Source: Chloroflexota bacterium
Lineage (GTDB): Bacteria; Chloroflexota; Dehalococcoidia; Tepidiformales; Tepidiformaceae
Assembly: GCA_963169135.1 (NCBI GenBank)
Contig: CAUJEQ010000096.1
Location: forward strand, 1 to 13,733
Direction: 5' to 3'
DNA: 13,733 nucleotides
The position numbers and the translations under genes are program-made. Shown in pieces: positions 1 to 6,707 of the stretch. The notes below the pieces were generated by a model. The model saw nothing but the letters and a program-made list of their open reading frames with translations, searched no databases and had not been told where the DNA came from. The first letter of the stretch is position 1, and each line of letters starts with the position of its first letter.

Positions 1-60
1 CTCGCACCGTGGGCGAACATGGTTCATGCTTGCGCAAACACCCAGCGAATGAGGTTTCCG

Positions 61-891
61 ATGGCAGAGCAACGCCCCATCCTGGTGCCGCTCGACGGCT
101 CGAAACTGGCGGAGAACGCGCTCCCGGATGCAGCGTGGCTCGCACGCATCACCGGGGCGCCTATTCGCTTCTTGCACGTGCTGGATACGGACGTGCCCGA
201 GAACGAGCGGGGCAAGGCCGCAGAGACGTTCCGCGCCTATACGAAGGACGTCGCCGCCGAGCACGATCTCGGTGAGACTCGCTGCGACGTGATCGCCGGG
301 TCGGCGGCCGACGAGATCCTGAAGGAGTCGGAGAGCGCCTCGATGATCGTCATTGCGACGCGCGGGCGTGGCGGGTTCCGCGCGATGATCGTGGGTAGCG
401 TGGCCGACAAGGTGATTCGGGGCGCCCGGGTGCCGGTGCTGGCCGAGCCTGGTGTGGAGCAGCCGACGGTGCCGGTCCCGGGGAAGGCGATCGTGGTGGG
501 GCTTGATGGATCGCCAGAAGCGGAGCAGGGACTGGTTATGGCACGAAAGCTGGCCACGGCATCGAACGTGCCCATTGTGCTGGTGCGGGCGTTCAGCCTC
601 CCGCCGCCAGCCGGGATCGAGTTTTCGTACTACCCGGCCGACCTTGGCGCGACGCTGGAGGCTGCCGCGAAAGAGTACCTGCAAGCGACGGCGCAGCCAG
701 GCGAGAAGTACGTCCTGATGCAGGGCGACGCCGCCACGGCCGTGCTGGAAGCTGCCGACCAACATGACGCCGGGCTCATCGTCCTGACGTCGACGGGCAA
801 GGGCCTCGCGAAACGGATCGCGCTCGGGAGCACCACCGACCGGGTGATTCACAGTACCTCGCGAACGGTGCTGGTGATCCCCCAGGTCTGA
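61..891 (+). CDS. Universal stress protein with two tandem UspA domains
   Basis: This 276-residue cytoplasmic protein has two UspA domains, at about residues 5-130 and 143-275. Single-domain family members are about 140-160 residues, so this is the tandem form. Each domain opens with a beta strand ending in LDGS (D12 and D149). Each keeps the end of the nucleotide-binding signature G-x9-G-S (G102/G112-S113 and G246/G256-S257). The first Gly of the usual G-x2-G-x9-GS is Ala99 in domain 1 and Thr in domain 2, so ATP binding is plausible but not certain. The family supports survival of stress or starvation; the target here is unknown. I chose ATG 61 because GAGG at 51-54 is well spaced and the UspA homology begins at once (MAEQRPILVPLDGS). 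In-frame ATGs at 19 and 49 would add unrelated residues. It stands alone and a hairpin follows at 913-940. Confidence 0.93.
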   Translation: MAEQRPILVPLDGSKLAENALPDAAWLARITGAPIRFLHVLDTDVPENERGKAAETFRAYTKDVAAEHDLGETRCDVIAGSAADEILKESESASMIVIATRGRGGFRAMIVGSVADKVIRGARVPVLAEPGVEQPTVPVPGKAIVVGLDGSPEAEQGLVMARKLATASNVPIVLVRAFSLPPPAGIEFSYYPADLGATLEAAAKEYLQATAQPGEKYVLMQGDAATAVLEAADQHDAGLIVLTSTGKGLAKRIALGSTTDRVIHSTSRTVLVIPQV

Positions 892-912
892 GCGGGCGGA
901 TTGAAGCGTGTT

Positions 913-940
913 CGAAGGGCGCCCCGCGAGGGCGCCTTCG
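913..940 (+). terminator. Hairpin downstream of the USP gene
   Basis: A GC-rich stem begins 21 bases after the USP stop. GAAGG-(G)-CGCCC at 914-924 pairs with GGGCGCCTTC at 930-939 with one bulged G and a 5-base loop, and C913-G940 extends it. No T-run follows, so this is a GC-rich intrinsic-type terminator without the classical U tract, or simply an mRNA-stabilising hairpin. Confidence 0.5.
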
Positions 941-986
941 GCGTTCCCGGGCGGGGTGCGGAGTGACCCGCCGCGGGAGACGGGAC

Positions 987-1015
987 TTGAGTAACGAGAG
1001 GACACCTGCTAAAAA
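987..1015 (+). promoter_or_regulatory. Probable promoter of the MarR-type gene (leaderless layout)
   Basis: TTGAGT (987-992) resembles a -35 box. After exactly 17 bases comes TAAAAA (1010-1015), a -10-like hexamer preceded by TG one base upstream (extended -10). It ends six bases before the GTG at 1022, so transcription would start at or next to the start codon. GAGAGG at 997-1002 is about 20 bases away, too far to be a normal ribosome-binding site. Confidence 0.45.
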
Positions 1016-1021
1016 CTGCCG

Positions 1022-1585
1022 GTGATCGAAGACCCCGAACTCAGTACCACGGAACGGAGGGCGGCGCAGTGGCTCGAAGCCCGCGGCGCAAGCCTGGTCG
1101 ACTTCTGGGCGAGCTACAACGTGATATCGGCCGGCCAACTCCTGTACAGCGGCTTTGGCGAGGTGCTGCGGCCACTGGGATTGAGCTACGAATCGTGGCG
1201 GATCCTCTGGGTGCTTGCCCTGGTGCCGCGGAGCGAACCGCGGCTGCTGGCCCGGACACTCTGGTTGAGCCGCCCGGCGGTGACGAGCGCGTTGAACCGG
1301 CTGGAAGAGGGCGGACACATCGTGCGGAAGCGGGCGACCAACGACCGGCGGCTCGTCTCCGTCGAGATGACGACATCGGGGGCGGAGCTCCTGGAACGTG
1401 GAGCCGAGGCGTACATCGCGACCCTGGGCACACTGATGGGCGCGCTCGACCCGGAAGAGAAGGCGCTGCTTGCGCGCATCGGACGGAAGTTCTGGACGAT
1501 GAACCTGGACCGGACGCGGAAATCGGCGGGGACGCCGGTGCGGGCCGGGGCGGCAGAGACCGCACAGGCTGCGGCGGGCGCCTGA
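1022..1585 (+). CDS. MarR-family winged-helix transcriptional regulator
   Basis: This 187-residue protein has the MarR layout. An N-terminal helical region precedes a winged helix-turn-helix at about residues 56-123. The likely recognition helix is at 82-98 (LSRPAVTSALNRLEEGG). The wing follows (RKRATNDRRLVSVEMT, 102-117) and carries the characteristic D-R-R (108-110). Helices after 125 would complete the dimerisation domain. An Ala/Arg-rich tail after about 165 looks disordered and makes it longer than typical members (140-160 residues). MarR proteins are dimeric DNA-binding regulators, often ligand-responsive. The CoA-transferase gene starts 84 bases downstream on the same strand and is an obvious candidate target, which is inference. 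The start is GTG with no close Shine-Dalgarno; see the promoter at 987-1015. Confidence 0.88.
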   Translation: MIEDPELSTTERRAAQWLEARGASLVDFWASYNVISAGQLLYSGFGEVLRPLGLSYESWRILWVLALVPRSEPRLLARTLWLSRPAVTSALNRLEEGGHIVRKRATNDRRLVSVEMTTSGAELLERGAEAYIATLGTLMGALDPEEKALLARIGRKFWTMNLDRTRKSAGTPVRAGAAETAQAAAGA

Positions 1586-1591
1586 GGAAGA

Positions 1592-1612
1592 GCCGGACCT
1601 GGAAAGTCCGGC
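1592..1612 (+). terminator. Hairpin after the MarR-type gene
   Basis: GCCGGAC (1592-1598) and GTCCGGC (1606-1612) form a perfect 7-bp stem with a 7-base loop, seven bases after the MarR stop. There is no T-run after it. It probably separates the regulator transcript from the CoA-transferase promoter that follows. Confidence 0.5.
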
Positions 1613-1639
1613 GGAACTGGCGCACCCTCACGTACACGT

Positions 1640-1660
1640 TAGAATAGCGCGCCGAGGGGG
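1640..1660 (+). promoter_or_regulatory. -10 box and ribosome-binding site of the CoA-transferase gene
   Basis: TAGAAT (1640-1645) matches TATAAT at five of six positions. The -35 region 17 bases upstream (CTGGCG, 1617-1622) is weak. The G-rich SD GAGGGGG (1654-1660) lies nine bases before ATG 1670. The gene therefore appears to have its own promoter and a short, SD-containing leader rather than relying on read-through from the MarR gene. Confidence 0.45.
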
Positions 1661-1669
1661 TCTGTCTTC

Positions 1670-2944
1670 ATGGGTTCTGGTCCACTGGAAGGTGTCAGGG
1701 TACTTGAGTTCACCCAGATCATCGCGGGGCCGTTTTGCGGCATGCACCTGGCGGACATGGGCGCGGACGTGACAAAGTTCGAGCCACTGGAGGGTGAGCC
1801 CTGGCGCCTCTCGGTCGAACTGGTGCCGAAGGAGTCGCGGACGTATGCGAGCCTGAACCGGGGCAAGCGCGGCGTGGCGATGGACATGACGCGGCCGGAG
1901 GCGCAGCAGGTCATCCACACACTGGTGAAGGACGCCGATGTCGTGATCATCAACTACCGGCCGGGCGTCGCCGAGCAGTTGCGGATCGACTACGCGACGC
2001 TGAGCGCGATCAACCCGCGGATCGTGTATTGCGAAAACACGGCGTTCGGGCGCCAGGGGCCGCTTGCGCGGCGCGGCGGCTACGACATCGTCGTGCAGGC
2101 ACTCACGGGGCTCATGGCCGGCGAGGCGAAGCTGGAAGGGGACGTGCCCGCCTACGTGTACCCCGCAATCGCTGACTATGCGACCGGCATCCAGATGTCG
2201 AATGCCATCTGCGCGGCGCTGTTCGTGCGGGAAAAGACGGGCAAGGGCCAGCGGATCGACTGCACGCTGATGGGCACGGCGATTGCCATGCAGACGAGCC
2301 AGTTCACCTGGATCGATGCGTTCGACAACGACATCATCCCGCCGATGCTGGAGGGCTTTAAGCAGGCCCGGTCGGAGATGAAGACCTTCATGGAGCAGGT
2401 GGCGGTGCAGAAGAAGTACCGGCCGGGGGCTGCCGGCAACGTGTACTACCGCGTGTACCAGACGAGCGACGGGTTCATCGCGGTGGGTGCGCTGAGCATG
2501 GCGCTGCGGTTGAAGCTGCTGGCCGCGACCGGTCTGAAAGACCCACGGTTCAAGCCCGACGGCTCGTTCGAGGCGAACCCGGAGGGCTGGGACGTAAACG
2601 GGCCGGCCTTCGTAAGGGAAGCAGAGGCGCTCTACCGGACGAAGACGACGGAGGAGTGGTCGGCGCTGTTCGAGAAGCACGGCGTGCCGGCGGGTCCGCT
2701 CTACTTCATCGAGGAGCTGTTCAACCACCCACAGACGCTGGCGAACGGGCTCCAGGTGGAGCTCGACCATCCGCTCCTGGGGTCGCTGAAGATGGTGGGG
2801 CCGGCATTCCAGATGTCGGGAACACCGCTGAAGGTGGAGGTGCCGAGCCCGATGCTCGGGGAGCACAACGACGAGGTGCTGGCAGAAGCCGGGCTCAGCG
2901 TGGAGCAGATCGAGCAGCTGCGCGCCGCCGGGGTGGTGTCGTAA
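1670..2944 (+). CDS. CaiB/BaiF-type (class III) CoA-transferase
   Basis: This 424-residue protein is full length for the family (about 380-430 residues). It transfers CoA between carboxylic acids through an aspartyl-CoA thioester. Typical landmarks are the N-terminal GPLEGVRVLEF-Q-IIAGPFCGMHLADMGADV stretch (4-34), NRGKRGV (63-69), the INYRPGV segment (94-100), and the catalytic-Asp region AIADYATG (166-173). Its Asp169 has the same residue number as the catalytic aspartate of formyl-CoA transferase. The C-terminal half includes the usual WSALFEKHGVPAGP segment. The substrate cannot be read from sequence; carnitine, bile acid, oxalate, succinyl or xenobiotic acyl groups are all used in the family. 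The MarR-type gene upstream may regulate it. Other acyl-CoA or redox genes nearby (ECH-like, SDR) fit a chromosome rich in CoA metabolism but are not in its operon. Confidence 0.93.
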   Translation: MGSGPLEGVRVLEFTQIIAGPFCGMHLADMGADVTKFEPLEGEPWRLSVELVPKESRTYASLNRGKRGVAMDMTRPEAQQVIHTLVKDADVVIINYRPGVAEQLRIDYATLSAINPRIVYCENTAFGRQGPLARRGGYDIVVQALTGLMAGEAKLEGDVPAYVYPAIADYATGIQMSNAICAALFVREKTGKGQRIDCTLMGTAIAMQTSQFTWIDAFDNDIIPPMLEGFKQARSEMKTFMEQVAVQKKYRPGAAGNVYYRVYQTSDGFIAVGALSMALRLKLLAATGLKDPRFKPDGSFEANPEGWDVNGPAFVREAEALYRTKTTEEWSALFEKHGVPAGPLYFIEELFNHPQTLANGLQVELDHPLLGSLKMVGPAFQMSGTPLKVEVPSPMLGEHNDEVLAEAGLSVEQIEQLRAAGVVS

Positions 2945-2951
2945 CCCTGCC

Positions 2952-2964
2952 AGTGCCGGGCACT
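2952..2964 (+). terminator. Small palindrome after the CoA-transferase gene
   Basis: AGTGCC-G-GGCACT is a perfect 6-bp dyad with one central base, eight bases after the stop codon. As a hairpin it would have a 5-bp stem and a 3-base loop. It is short and lacks a T-run, so a terminator role is only possible; a protein-binding dyad is the alternative. Confidence 0.3.
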
Positions 2965-2991
2965 CCGGTCGCCGCTCGTGAATGCGGGCGG

Positions 2992-2997
2992 TAGGCT
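2992..2997 (+). promoter_or_regulatory. Possible -10 box of a leaderless Nudix-kinase transcript
   Basis: TAGGCT fits the TANNNT form of a -10 box and ends exactly six bases before ATG 3004. No GGAGG-like ribosome-binding site is present between it and the start. The -35 region (about 2969-2974, TCGCCG) is poor. Confidence 0.35.
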
Positions 2998-3003
2998 GGG
3001 TCG

Positions 3004-3489
3004 ATGATGCAGCGCGCGTGGTTGGAAGGTGGCAAGTTGCTTCGGCGCCTGGCGTGGGAGGGCGAGCGGCTGCGCTGGCGGCTGTTCCACCCCATCACGC
3101 TGGGGGCGCGGATCATCCTGCTCCGCGATGACCAGGTGCTGCTTGTCGAACACACCTACCGGCCAGGGTGGTATCTGCCGGGCGGAGGCGTGGACAAGGG
3201 CGAGTCGCTGGAGGAGTGCATCCTTCGCGAGGCCGAAGAAGAGGCCGCTGCGACGGTGCGCGACCTCGAGCTGTTCGGGCTGTACAGCAACTTCTCAGAG
3301 GCGAAGAGCGACCACGTGGCGCTCTTCGTTTCGCGCGATTTCGACCTGCACCCGATCGAAGCGAATAACGAGATCAAGCGGGCGGAGTGGTTCGCGCTCG
3401 AAGCGCTACCGGAGGGGCTTTCGCCGGGCACTGCGCGCCGGCTGGCGGAACTGCAGGCGGGCGGGCCGCCGCGGGCAGGCCGCTGGTGA
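3004..3489 (+). CDS. Nudix hydrolase
   Basis: This 161-residue protein has a clear Nudix box at residues 61-83: G61-x5-E67-x7-R75-E76-x-x-E79-E80. The usual final Gly is Ala82. These Glu residues bind the Mg2+ used to cleave X-linked nucleoside diphosphates. The fold begins near residue 32 (TLGARIILLRDDQVLLVEHTY), and WYLPGGGVDKGE leads into the box. About 30 basic helical residues precede it. Substrate cannot be predicted. Two adjacent ATGs (3004, 3007) are possible starts; I use the first because it gives the leaderless spacing. Its TGA overlaps the start codon of the next gene (TGATG, 3487-3491), so the two are almost certainly cotranscribed and translationally coupled. Confidence 0.92.
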   Translation: MMQRAWLEGGKLLRRLAWEGERLRWRLFHPITLGARIILLRDDQVLLVEHTYRPGWYLPGGGVDKGESLEECILREAEEEAAATVRDLELFGLYSNFSEAKSDHVALFVSRDFDLHPIEANNEIKRAEWFALEALPEGLSPGTARRLAELQAGGPPRAGRW

Positions 3490-4520
3490 TGCCGCCCGCG
3501 CCCGAACCGGGCATCCCCTCCGCGCACCGGGCAGCCATCGCCGGGCTGGCGCGCATGCACGCGTGGGAACTGAGCGGCGAGCCCAAGCAGGTCCCGCAGT
3601 CGGTATCGAACGCCAACTACCGCGTCGAAACGGCGACGGCCACGTGGTTTGTGCGAGCCCATCGCCCTTTGCTGCCGCGCGAACGCATCGAGCGCGAGCA
3701 CGCGGCGATGGCGTGGGCCGGTGAACGCGGGATACCAGTTGCGCCACCGTTGAGCGATGAGTCCGGGCGGACGGTGCACAGCATCGGCGGGACGTTCTGG
3801 TCGGTGTTCCCGTGGGTGGAGGGCCGCAGTCTGCTCCGCGGGGCGATGACGCCGGGGGAGGCCGGGTCGCTCGGGGCGATGAACGGGCGGCTGCACGCCG
3901 TACTCGCGGACTGGCCGGCAGGCGACCTGCACCGTAACTCCGAGCTCAGCTGGGACACGGAGAAGTCGATAGCGGACTTGAGCCGGGTGGACGACCTGAT
4001 CCGGTACTACCCGGCGCAGACCGAAGAGCAGCTGCAGGTACAGGGCTGGCTGCGAGACCAACTGGAGCTGCTGGAGAGCGGGGCGGCGCGGCCGGCCACG
4101 GACTTCGCCGGGATCCCGGTGCAGCCAACCCACGGCGACCCGCACGAGCGCAACCTCATGGTGGGCGCTACGGGTGAGCCGGTGGCGGTAGTGGATTGGG
4201 AGCGGTTCTGCCTGAACCCGCCCGCCTTCGAGGTGCTGCGCACACTGACCTTCGCGCATCTCCTGGATGAGCCGCTGATCACGGCATTCCTGGCGGGCTA
4301 CCGGGCGGAACACCGGCTCGATGCCGGGACGATCACGCCATGTGTCGAGTTCTGGTGGCAGAGCCAACTCCACAACACGTGGGCGTACCGCGACCGGTTC
4401 ATCAAGGGGAACCGGGCTGTCGAACAGTTCTTCGGGGACGGGGCAGCCGCCTTGCGGCGGTTCTCCGATGCGGGGTACAGGACTGGCCTCGCGGAAACGC
4501 TTCACCGCGAGGCCAGTTGA
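3489..4520 (+). CDS. APH-fold phosphotransferase (SrkA/homoserine-kinase-like)
   Basis: This 343-residue protein belongs to the aminoglycoside-phosphotransferase/choline-kinase fold. It has the catalytic Brenner motif HGDPHERN (215-222, catalytic Asp217). The following metal-binding segment is VVDWE (D236, E238) rather than the usual DFD/DWD. The N-lobe includes NANYRVET (about 42-49), and the hinge region is FPWVEG. Family members phosphorylate small molecules or proteins; length and layout are closest to SrkA/YihE stress kinases or homoserine-kinase-type proteins (about 320-340 residues). Nothing specifically indicates antibiotic resistance. Start: ATG 3489 overlaps the Nudix stop codon. 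An upstream in-frame start at 3387 would add 34 residues read out of frame from the Nudix gene and was rejected. The last 12 codons carry a perfect 12-bp inverted repeat (see 4483-4516). Confidence 0.87.
   Translation: MPPAPEPGIPSAHRAAIAGLARMHAWELSGEPKQVPQSVSNANYRVETATATWFVRAHRPLLPRERIEREHAAMAWAGERGIPVAPPLSDESGRTVHSIGGTFWSVFPWVEGRSLLRGAMTPGEAGSLGAMNGRLHAVLADWPAGDLHRNSELSWDTEKSIADLSRVDDLIRYYPAQTEEQLQVQGWLRDQLELLESGAARPATDFAGIPVQPTHGDPHERNLMVGATGEPVAVVDWERFCLNPPAFEVLRTLTFAHLLDEPLITAFLAGYRAEHRLDAGTITPCVEFWWQSQLHNTWAYRDRFIKGNRAVEQFFGDGAAALRRFSDAGYRTGLAETLHREAS
4483..4516. terminator. Perfect 12-bp hairpin inside the end of the kinase gene
   Basis: CTGGCCTCGCGG (4483-4494) and CCGCGAGGCCAG (4505-4516) are exact reverse complements around a 10-base loop. 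They end one base before the TGA of the kinase CDS (4518-4520) and 25 bases from the stop end of the convergent 4541-4810 gene. The position fits a bidirectional terminator shared by converging transcripts. No T-run flanks it on either side. Confidence 0.55.
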
Positions 4521-4540
4521 ACGAGCGACTGCCGGAGCGG

Positions 4541-4810
4541 TTAGCCCCGGTGTTCCTTGCCGAGCTCCTTCTGGTCGGGCCAGGGCCGGGCCTCGGAGGG
4601 GTGGTGCGTCTTGCCGTGCTCACCCGGCTCTCCGATCTCGGAGATCGTATCGGGTTCCGGTTCGACAGCGCGGACATCGGACCGGGCGGGGTCGAGGTAC
4701 TCCGCGCCTTCGGTGAGCGCTTCCTTGAGCGCCTTGAGCGGATGGGCCTCTTCGATGAGCTTCTTCGCGCCCTTGAGGTCCTCGATCGGGTTCAGGTCTT
4801 TGAGCGACAT
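4541..4810 (-). CDS. Small acidic hypothetical protein (89 aa)
   Basis: I do not recognise a family. The start is well supported. On the minus strand AGGAGGTGA sits about five bases before the ATG (4808-4810), one of the strongest Shine-Dalgarno sequences in the window. The 89-residue product begins MSLKDLNPIEDLKGAKKL, with a repeated Leu-Lys-rich amphipathic pattern to about residue 35 (EDLKGAKKL, HPLKALKEAL). A Pro/Glu/His-rich hydrophilic tail follows, without cysteine, signal peptide or membrane segment. It is probably soluble and partly disordered. It lies 226 bases downstream of Hsp20 on the same strand, so a stress link is conceivable but unproven. A candidate -10 TATGCT (minus strand, 4850-4855) would give it its own leader. 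Confidence 0.7.
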   Translation of the reverse strand: MSLKDLNPIEDLKGAKKLIEEAHPLKALKEALTEGAEYLDPARSDVRAVEPEPDTISEIGEPGEHGKTHHPSEARPWPDQKELGKEHRG

Positions 4811-4849
4811 GGCGTCACCTCCTCCGTTTCCGTCGTGTCCGCCGGATCC

Positions 4850-4855
4850 AGCATA
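4850..4855 (-). promoter_or_regulatory. Candidate -10 box for the 89-aa gene
   Basis: Read on the minus strand, TATGCT fits TANNNT and lies about 40 bases before the ATG at 4810, with the strong SD between them. No convincing -35 box is seen 16-18 bases upstream. The remaining bases between 4856 and 5036 hold only small GC-rich dyads and no gene that I can support. Confidence 0.25.
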
Positions 4856-5036
4856 GCCCTTCCGGGAGGCGGGAGTGGCATGTGAGCGGCTGCCGCCTGC
4901 CCGGCGGACAACCCGGCGGGTGGCGAGATCGACAACCCACCCTCGGGCAGAGTCACCGGGGCGATCGGTGAGAGCAGTCATGAGCGAACCCTCCGCGGGT
5001 ACCTTTAGCGGGGCAACGATTGGGGGGCGGCGTTGG

Positions 5037-5471
5037 TCAGGCGGTCTTTATTTCGACCTTGCGGGCCTCGGGCGGGGGCGCGGGGGCGGACTTGGGGAGC
5101 CGCACCTCGAGGACGCCGTCCTTGAGGGAGGCATCGATCTTGTCTTCGTCGACGGTGGCGGGAAGCGCGATGCGGCGTTCGAAGGATCCGAAGAAGCGTT
5201 CGCTGTAGCTCCTTCCCTCCCCTTCTTCGTTGCGCTCGGAGCGCTTTTCGCCGCGGACTATGAGGACGCCTTCGTGGATGGAGACATCCATGTCCTTCGC
5301 CTCGACACCAGGCAACTCGGCGTGGACGACGAGAGCTTCATCGCTCTCGGTGACGTCGCAACGAGGGCTCCACTCCATGGCCAGGGGCGTCCCGCCGAAA
5401 CGGGCGAAGAGGTCGCGAGGCCAGAAGCTGGTGAGTTCATCGAAAGGGTTTCGGCGAACCAGGGCGGACAT
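5037..5471 (-). CDS. Hsp20/alpha-crystallin small heat-shock protein
   Basis: At 144 residues this is a typical bacterial Hsp20. The N-terminal arm (1-34, NPFDELTSFWPRDLFARFGG) is followed by the alpha-crystallin domain at about 35-127. That domain has the hallmark ELPGV (52-56) and the A-x-x-x-D-GVLEV motif (114-123), followed by RLPK. A short C-terminal tail carries V-E-I (139-141), matching the I/V-x-I/V motif that docks into neighbouring subunits. The family forms oligomers that hold unfolding proteins in an ATP-independent way. The ATG at 5469-5471 is preceded on the minus strand by GGGGGTGAT. I saw no CIRCE element (TTAGCACTC-N9-GAGTGCTAA) or other clear heat-shock operator in the 100 bases upstream. 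The response-regulator gene lies 103 bases upstream on the same strand. Confidence 0.95.
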   Translation of the reverse strand: MSALVRRNPFDELTSFWPRDLFARFGGTPLAMEWSPRCDVTESDEALVVHAELPGVEAKDMDVSIHEGVLIVRGEKRSERNEEGEGRSYSERFFGSFERRIALPATVDEDKIDASLKDGVLEVRLPKSAPAPPPEARKVEIKTA

Positions 5472-5574
5472 GCATCACCCCCAAATGGAAAGCTGGGATG
5501 ATGATGGCAGGCGAAAGGGCGGCGGTGGAGGTCCGTATGGCCCCCAGCCCATGGCCCTTATGGCGCATTCGTGG

Positions 5575-5952
5575 TCAGGATGGGCTGCCAGCGCCAGCCA
5601 GTGTTTGTTGGACGAGAGCGAGGAACTGGTCAGCGGCGAAGGGCTTTTGGACGAAGATCGTATCGGGCGTGCGGGCGGCGAACTCGGCCGGGCCTTCAGC
5701 GCTGTAGCCGCTGATGAGGATGACCGGCAGGCCGGGCCAGCGGTCGAGGATACCGCGGCGAAGTTCGATGCCGGACTCGCCGGGCATCACGATATCGCTG
5801 ATGACGAGGTCGGGGCGGCTGTCTTCGAGGATGGCCCGGGCGTCTGCGGCGTTTGACGCCTGGCGAACATCGTGCCCCTGGGTGCGAAGGAGACGCGCGA
5901 GCATGACCCGGACGGGATCGTCATCGTCAACGACAAGGATGGTGGCAGCCAA
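5575..5952 (-). CDS. Stand-alone response-regulator receiver domain (CheY-like)
   Basis: This 125-residue protein is a single receiver domain. It has acidic residues D9-D10 in VVDDDD, phosphoacceptor Asp53 in ISDIVMP, the switch Ser81 (ILISGYS), and Lys103 in QKPF. There is no DNA-binding output domain. It should take phosphate from a histidine kinase not found here and act through protein contacts, or as a phosphate sink. ISGYSAEG and QKPF resemble the receiver domains fused to hybrid histidine kinases. I chose a TTG start at 5952 because GAGGAG lies nine bases upstream and the first beta strand (ATILVVDDDD) starts directly after it. The longer reading frame to 6057 also begins with TTG, has a poor SD, and would add 35 residues without family similarity. 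Confidence 0.88.
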   Translation of the reverse strand: MAATILVVDDDDPVRVMLARLLRTQGHDVRQASNAADARAILEDSRPDLVISDIVMPGESGIELRRGILDRWPGLPVILISGYSAEGPAEFAARTPDTIFVQKPFAADQFLALVQQTLAGAGSPS

Positions 5953-6093
5953 CGGTCGCAGCTCCTCAGTCCCGTGGGCCGCGCCGCCAAAGGAAGGAAA
6001 CCCCACCGGGACGCGGCGAGCTTGCAAATGGAACACTCCGGGCCCCGAGGCGCCCAAGGGAATGGCTCAATTGTGGGCCAGCGCCGGCGCGGA

Positions 6094-6120
6094 GGGTTAT
6101 CCGGAATTACCCTAATAGGG
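6094..6120. promoter_or_regulatory. Compound inverted repeat in an AT-rich island between divergent genes
   Basis: In the 287-base gap between the receiver gene (-) and the membrane-protein gene (+), two dyads share one arm. GGGTTATCCGGAATTACCC (6094-6112) is palindromic at seven of nine pairs. CCCTA-A-TAGGG (6110-6120) is perfect around one central base. The block is much richer in A+T than its surroundings. This suggests an operator or two alternative hairpins; the binding factor is unknown. Confidence 0.35.
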
Positions 6121-6184
6121 CAGTGTAGCCCCCACCACGCGAAGGTCCATGACGTTCCCCTTGCGCCGGGCGAGGGCACCGGGT

Positions 6185-6231
6185 TTTACTCAGGGGCAGG
6201 GGTCGACCTATCATCGCGGGAGGCTCGGAGG
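6185..6231 (+). promoter_or_regulatory. Promoter and ribosome-binding site of the membrane-protein pair
   Basis: TTTACT (6185-6190, four of six to TTGACA), an 18-base spacer and TATCAT (6209-6214, five of six to TATAAT) make a reasonable promoter with start near 6221. GGAGG (6227-6231) is an SD eight bases before ATG 6240. Confidence 0.5.
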
Positions 6232-6239
6232 TTCCCGGC

Positions 6240-6707
6240 ATGCGTTTCGTGATGACCGTCATCTCGGCGGCAATCCTGCTCTTCCTCCTCTACCTGGTCG
6301 TCGGGGGCATCGCCGATGGCTACTTCGGCGCTGACATCGTCCCCGATAAGGCCGTGCCCGATGCGTGGGCGGCTCCAGACAGCTGGGGCGAGTGGCGGGA
6401 CATCGTGATCGTGTTCACAGCAATGTTCTGGATGATCTCGGGCTTGCTGGCCGTGGTCCTCGTGGTGGTGCTCATCCTGCTGGCCGGCGTGGCCCGCAAG
6501 GTCGTGAAAGAGAACGCGGCGCCGGCACTTGATTCACTGCGGCAGTCGATCGACAACGTGCGCGGGACGACGGAGTTCGCGGGCGAAACAGTCGCATCGC
6601 CGATCATCCGTGTGTACGCGGTGGCCAAGGGCGTGCGCACCGGCATTTCCGCGGTGACGAACCTGCCTGACCGCGTGATGGGGCGGCGAAAGAAGGGCCG
6701 GAAATGA
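6240..6707 (+). CDS. Two-TM membrane protein of unknown function (155 aa)
   Basis: I cannot assign a family. An N-terminal hydrophobic segment (about 4-25) precedes a roughly 30-residue extramembrane loop rich in Asp, Pro and Trp (26-54). A long second hydrophobic stretch follows (55-84, Val/Leu/Ile-rich). The C-terminal 70 residues are amphipathic with heptad-like spacing (VVKENAAPALDSLRQSIDNV) and end in a very basic tail (MGRRKKGRK). The positive-inside rule places both termini in the cytoplasm, with the loop outside. The region after TM2 recalls DUF948/YtxH-type envelope proteins, only as a weak resemblance. Its stop codon overlaps the start of the next gene (ATGA), implying coupled translation and perhaps a joint complex. 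Confidence 0.82.
   Translation: MRFVMTVISAAILLFLLYLVVGGIADGYFGADIVPDKAVPDAWAAPDSWGEWRDIVIVFTAMFWMISGLLAVVLVVVLILLAGVARKVVKENAAPALDSLRQSIDNVRGTTEFAGETVASPIIRVYAVAKGVRTGISAVTNLPDRVMGRRKKGRK

Noticed and set aside
1628..2866. 412-codon open frame antisense to the CoA-transferase gene
   Set aside because: It mirrors a well-supported gene; its product is Arg/His/Leu-rich low-complexity sequence typical of GC-rich antisense frames.
3156..4505. 449-codon frame antisense to the Nudix and kinase genes
   Set aside because: Both plus-strand genes have intact catalytic motifs; the antisense product has no domain and is Arg/Pro-rich.
4811..4981. N-terminal extension of the 89-aa gene to 146 codons
   Set aside because: The strong AGGAGGTGA immediately before the ATG at 4810 fixes the start; the extension is low-complexity and lacks an SD.
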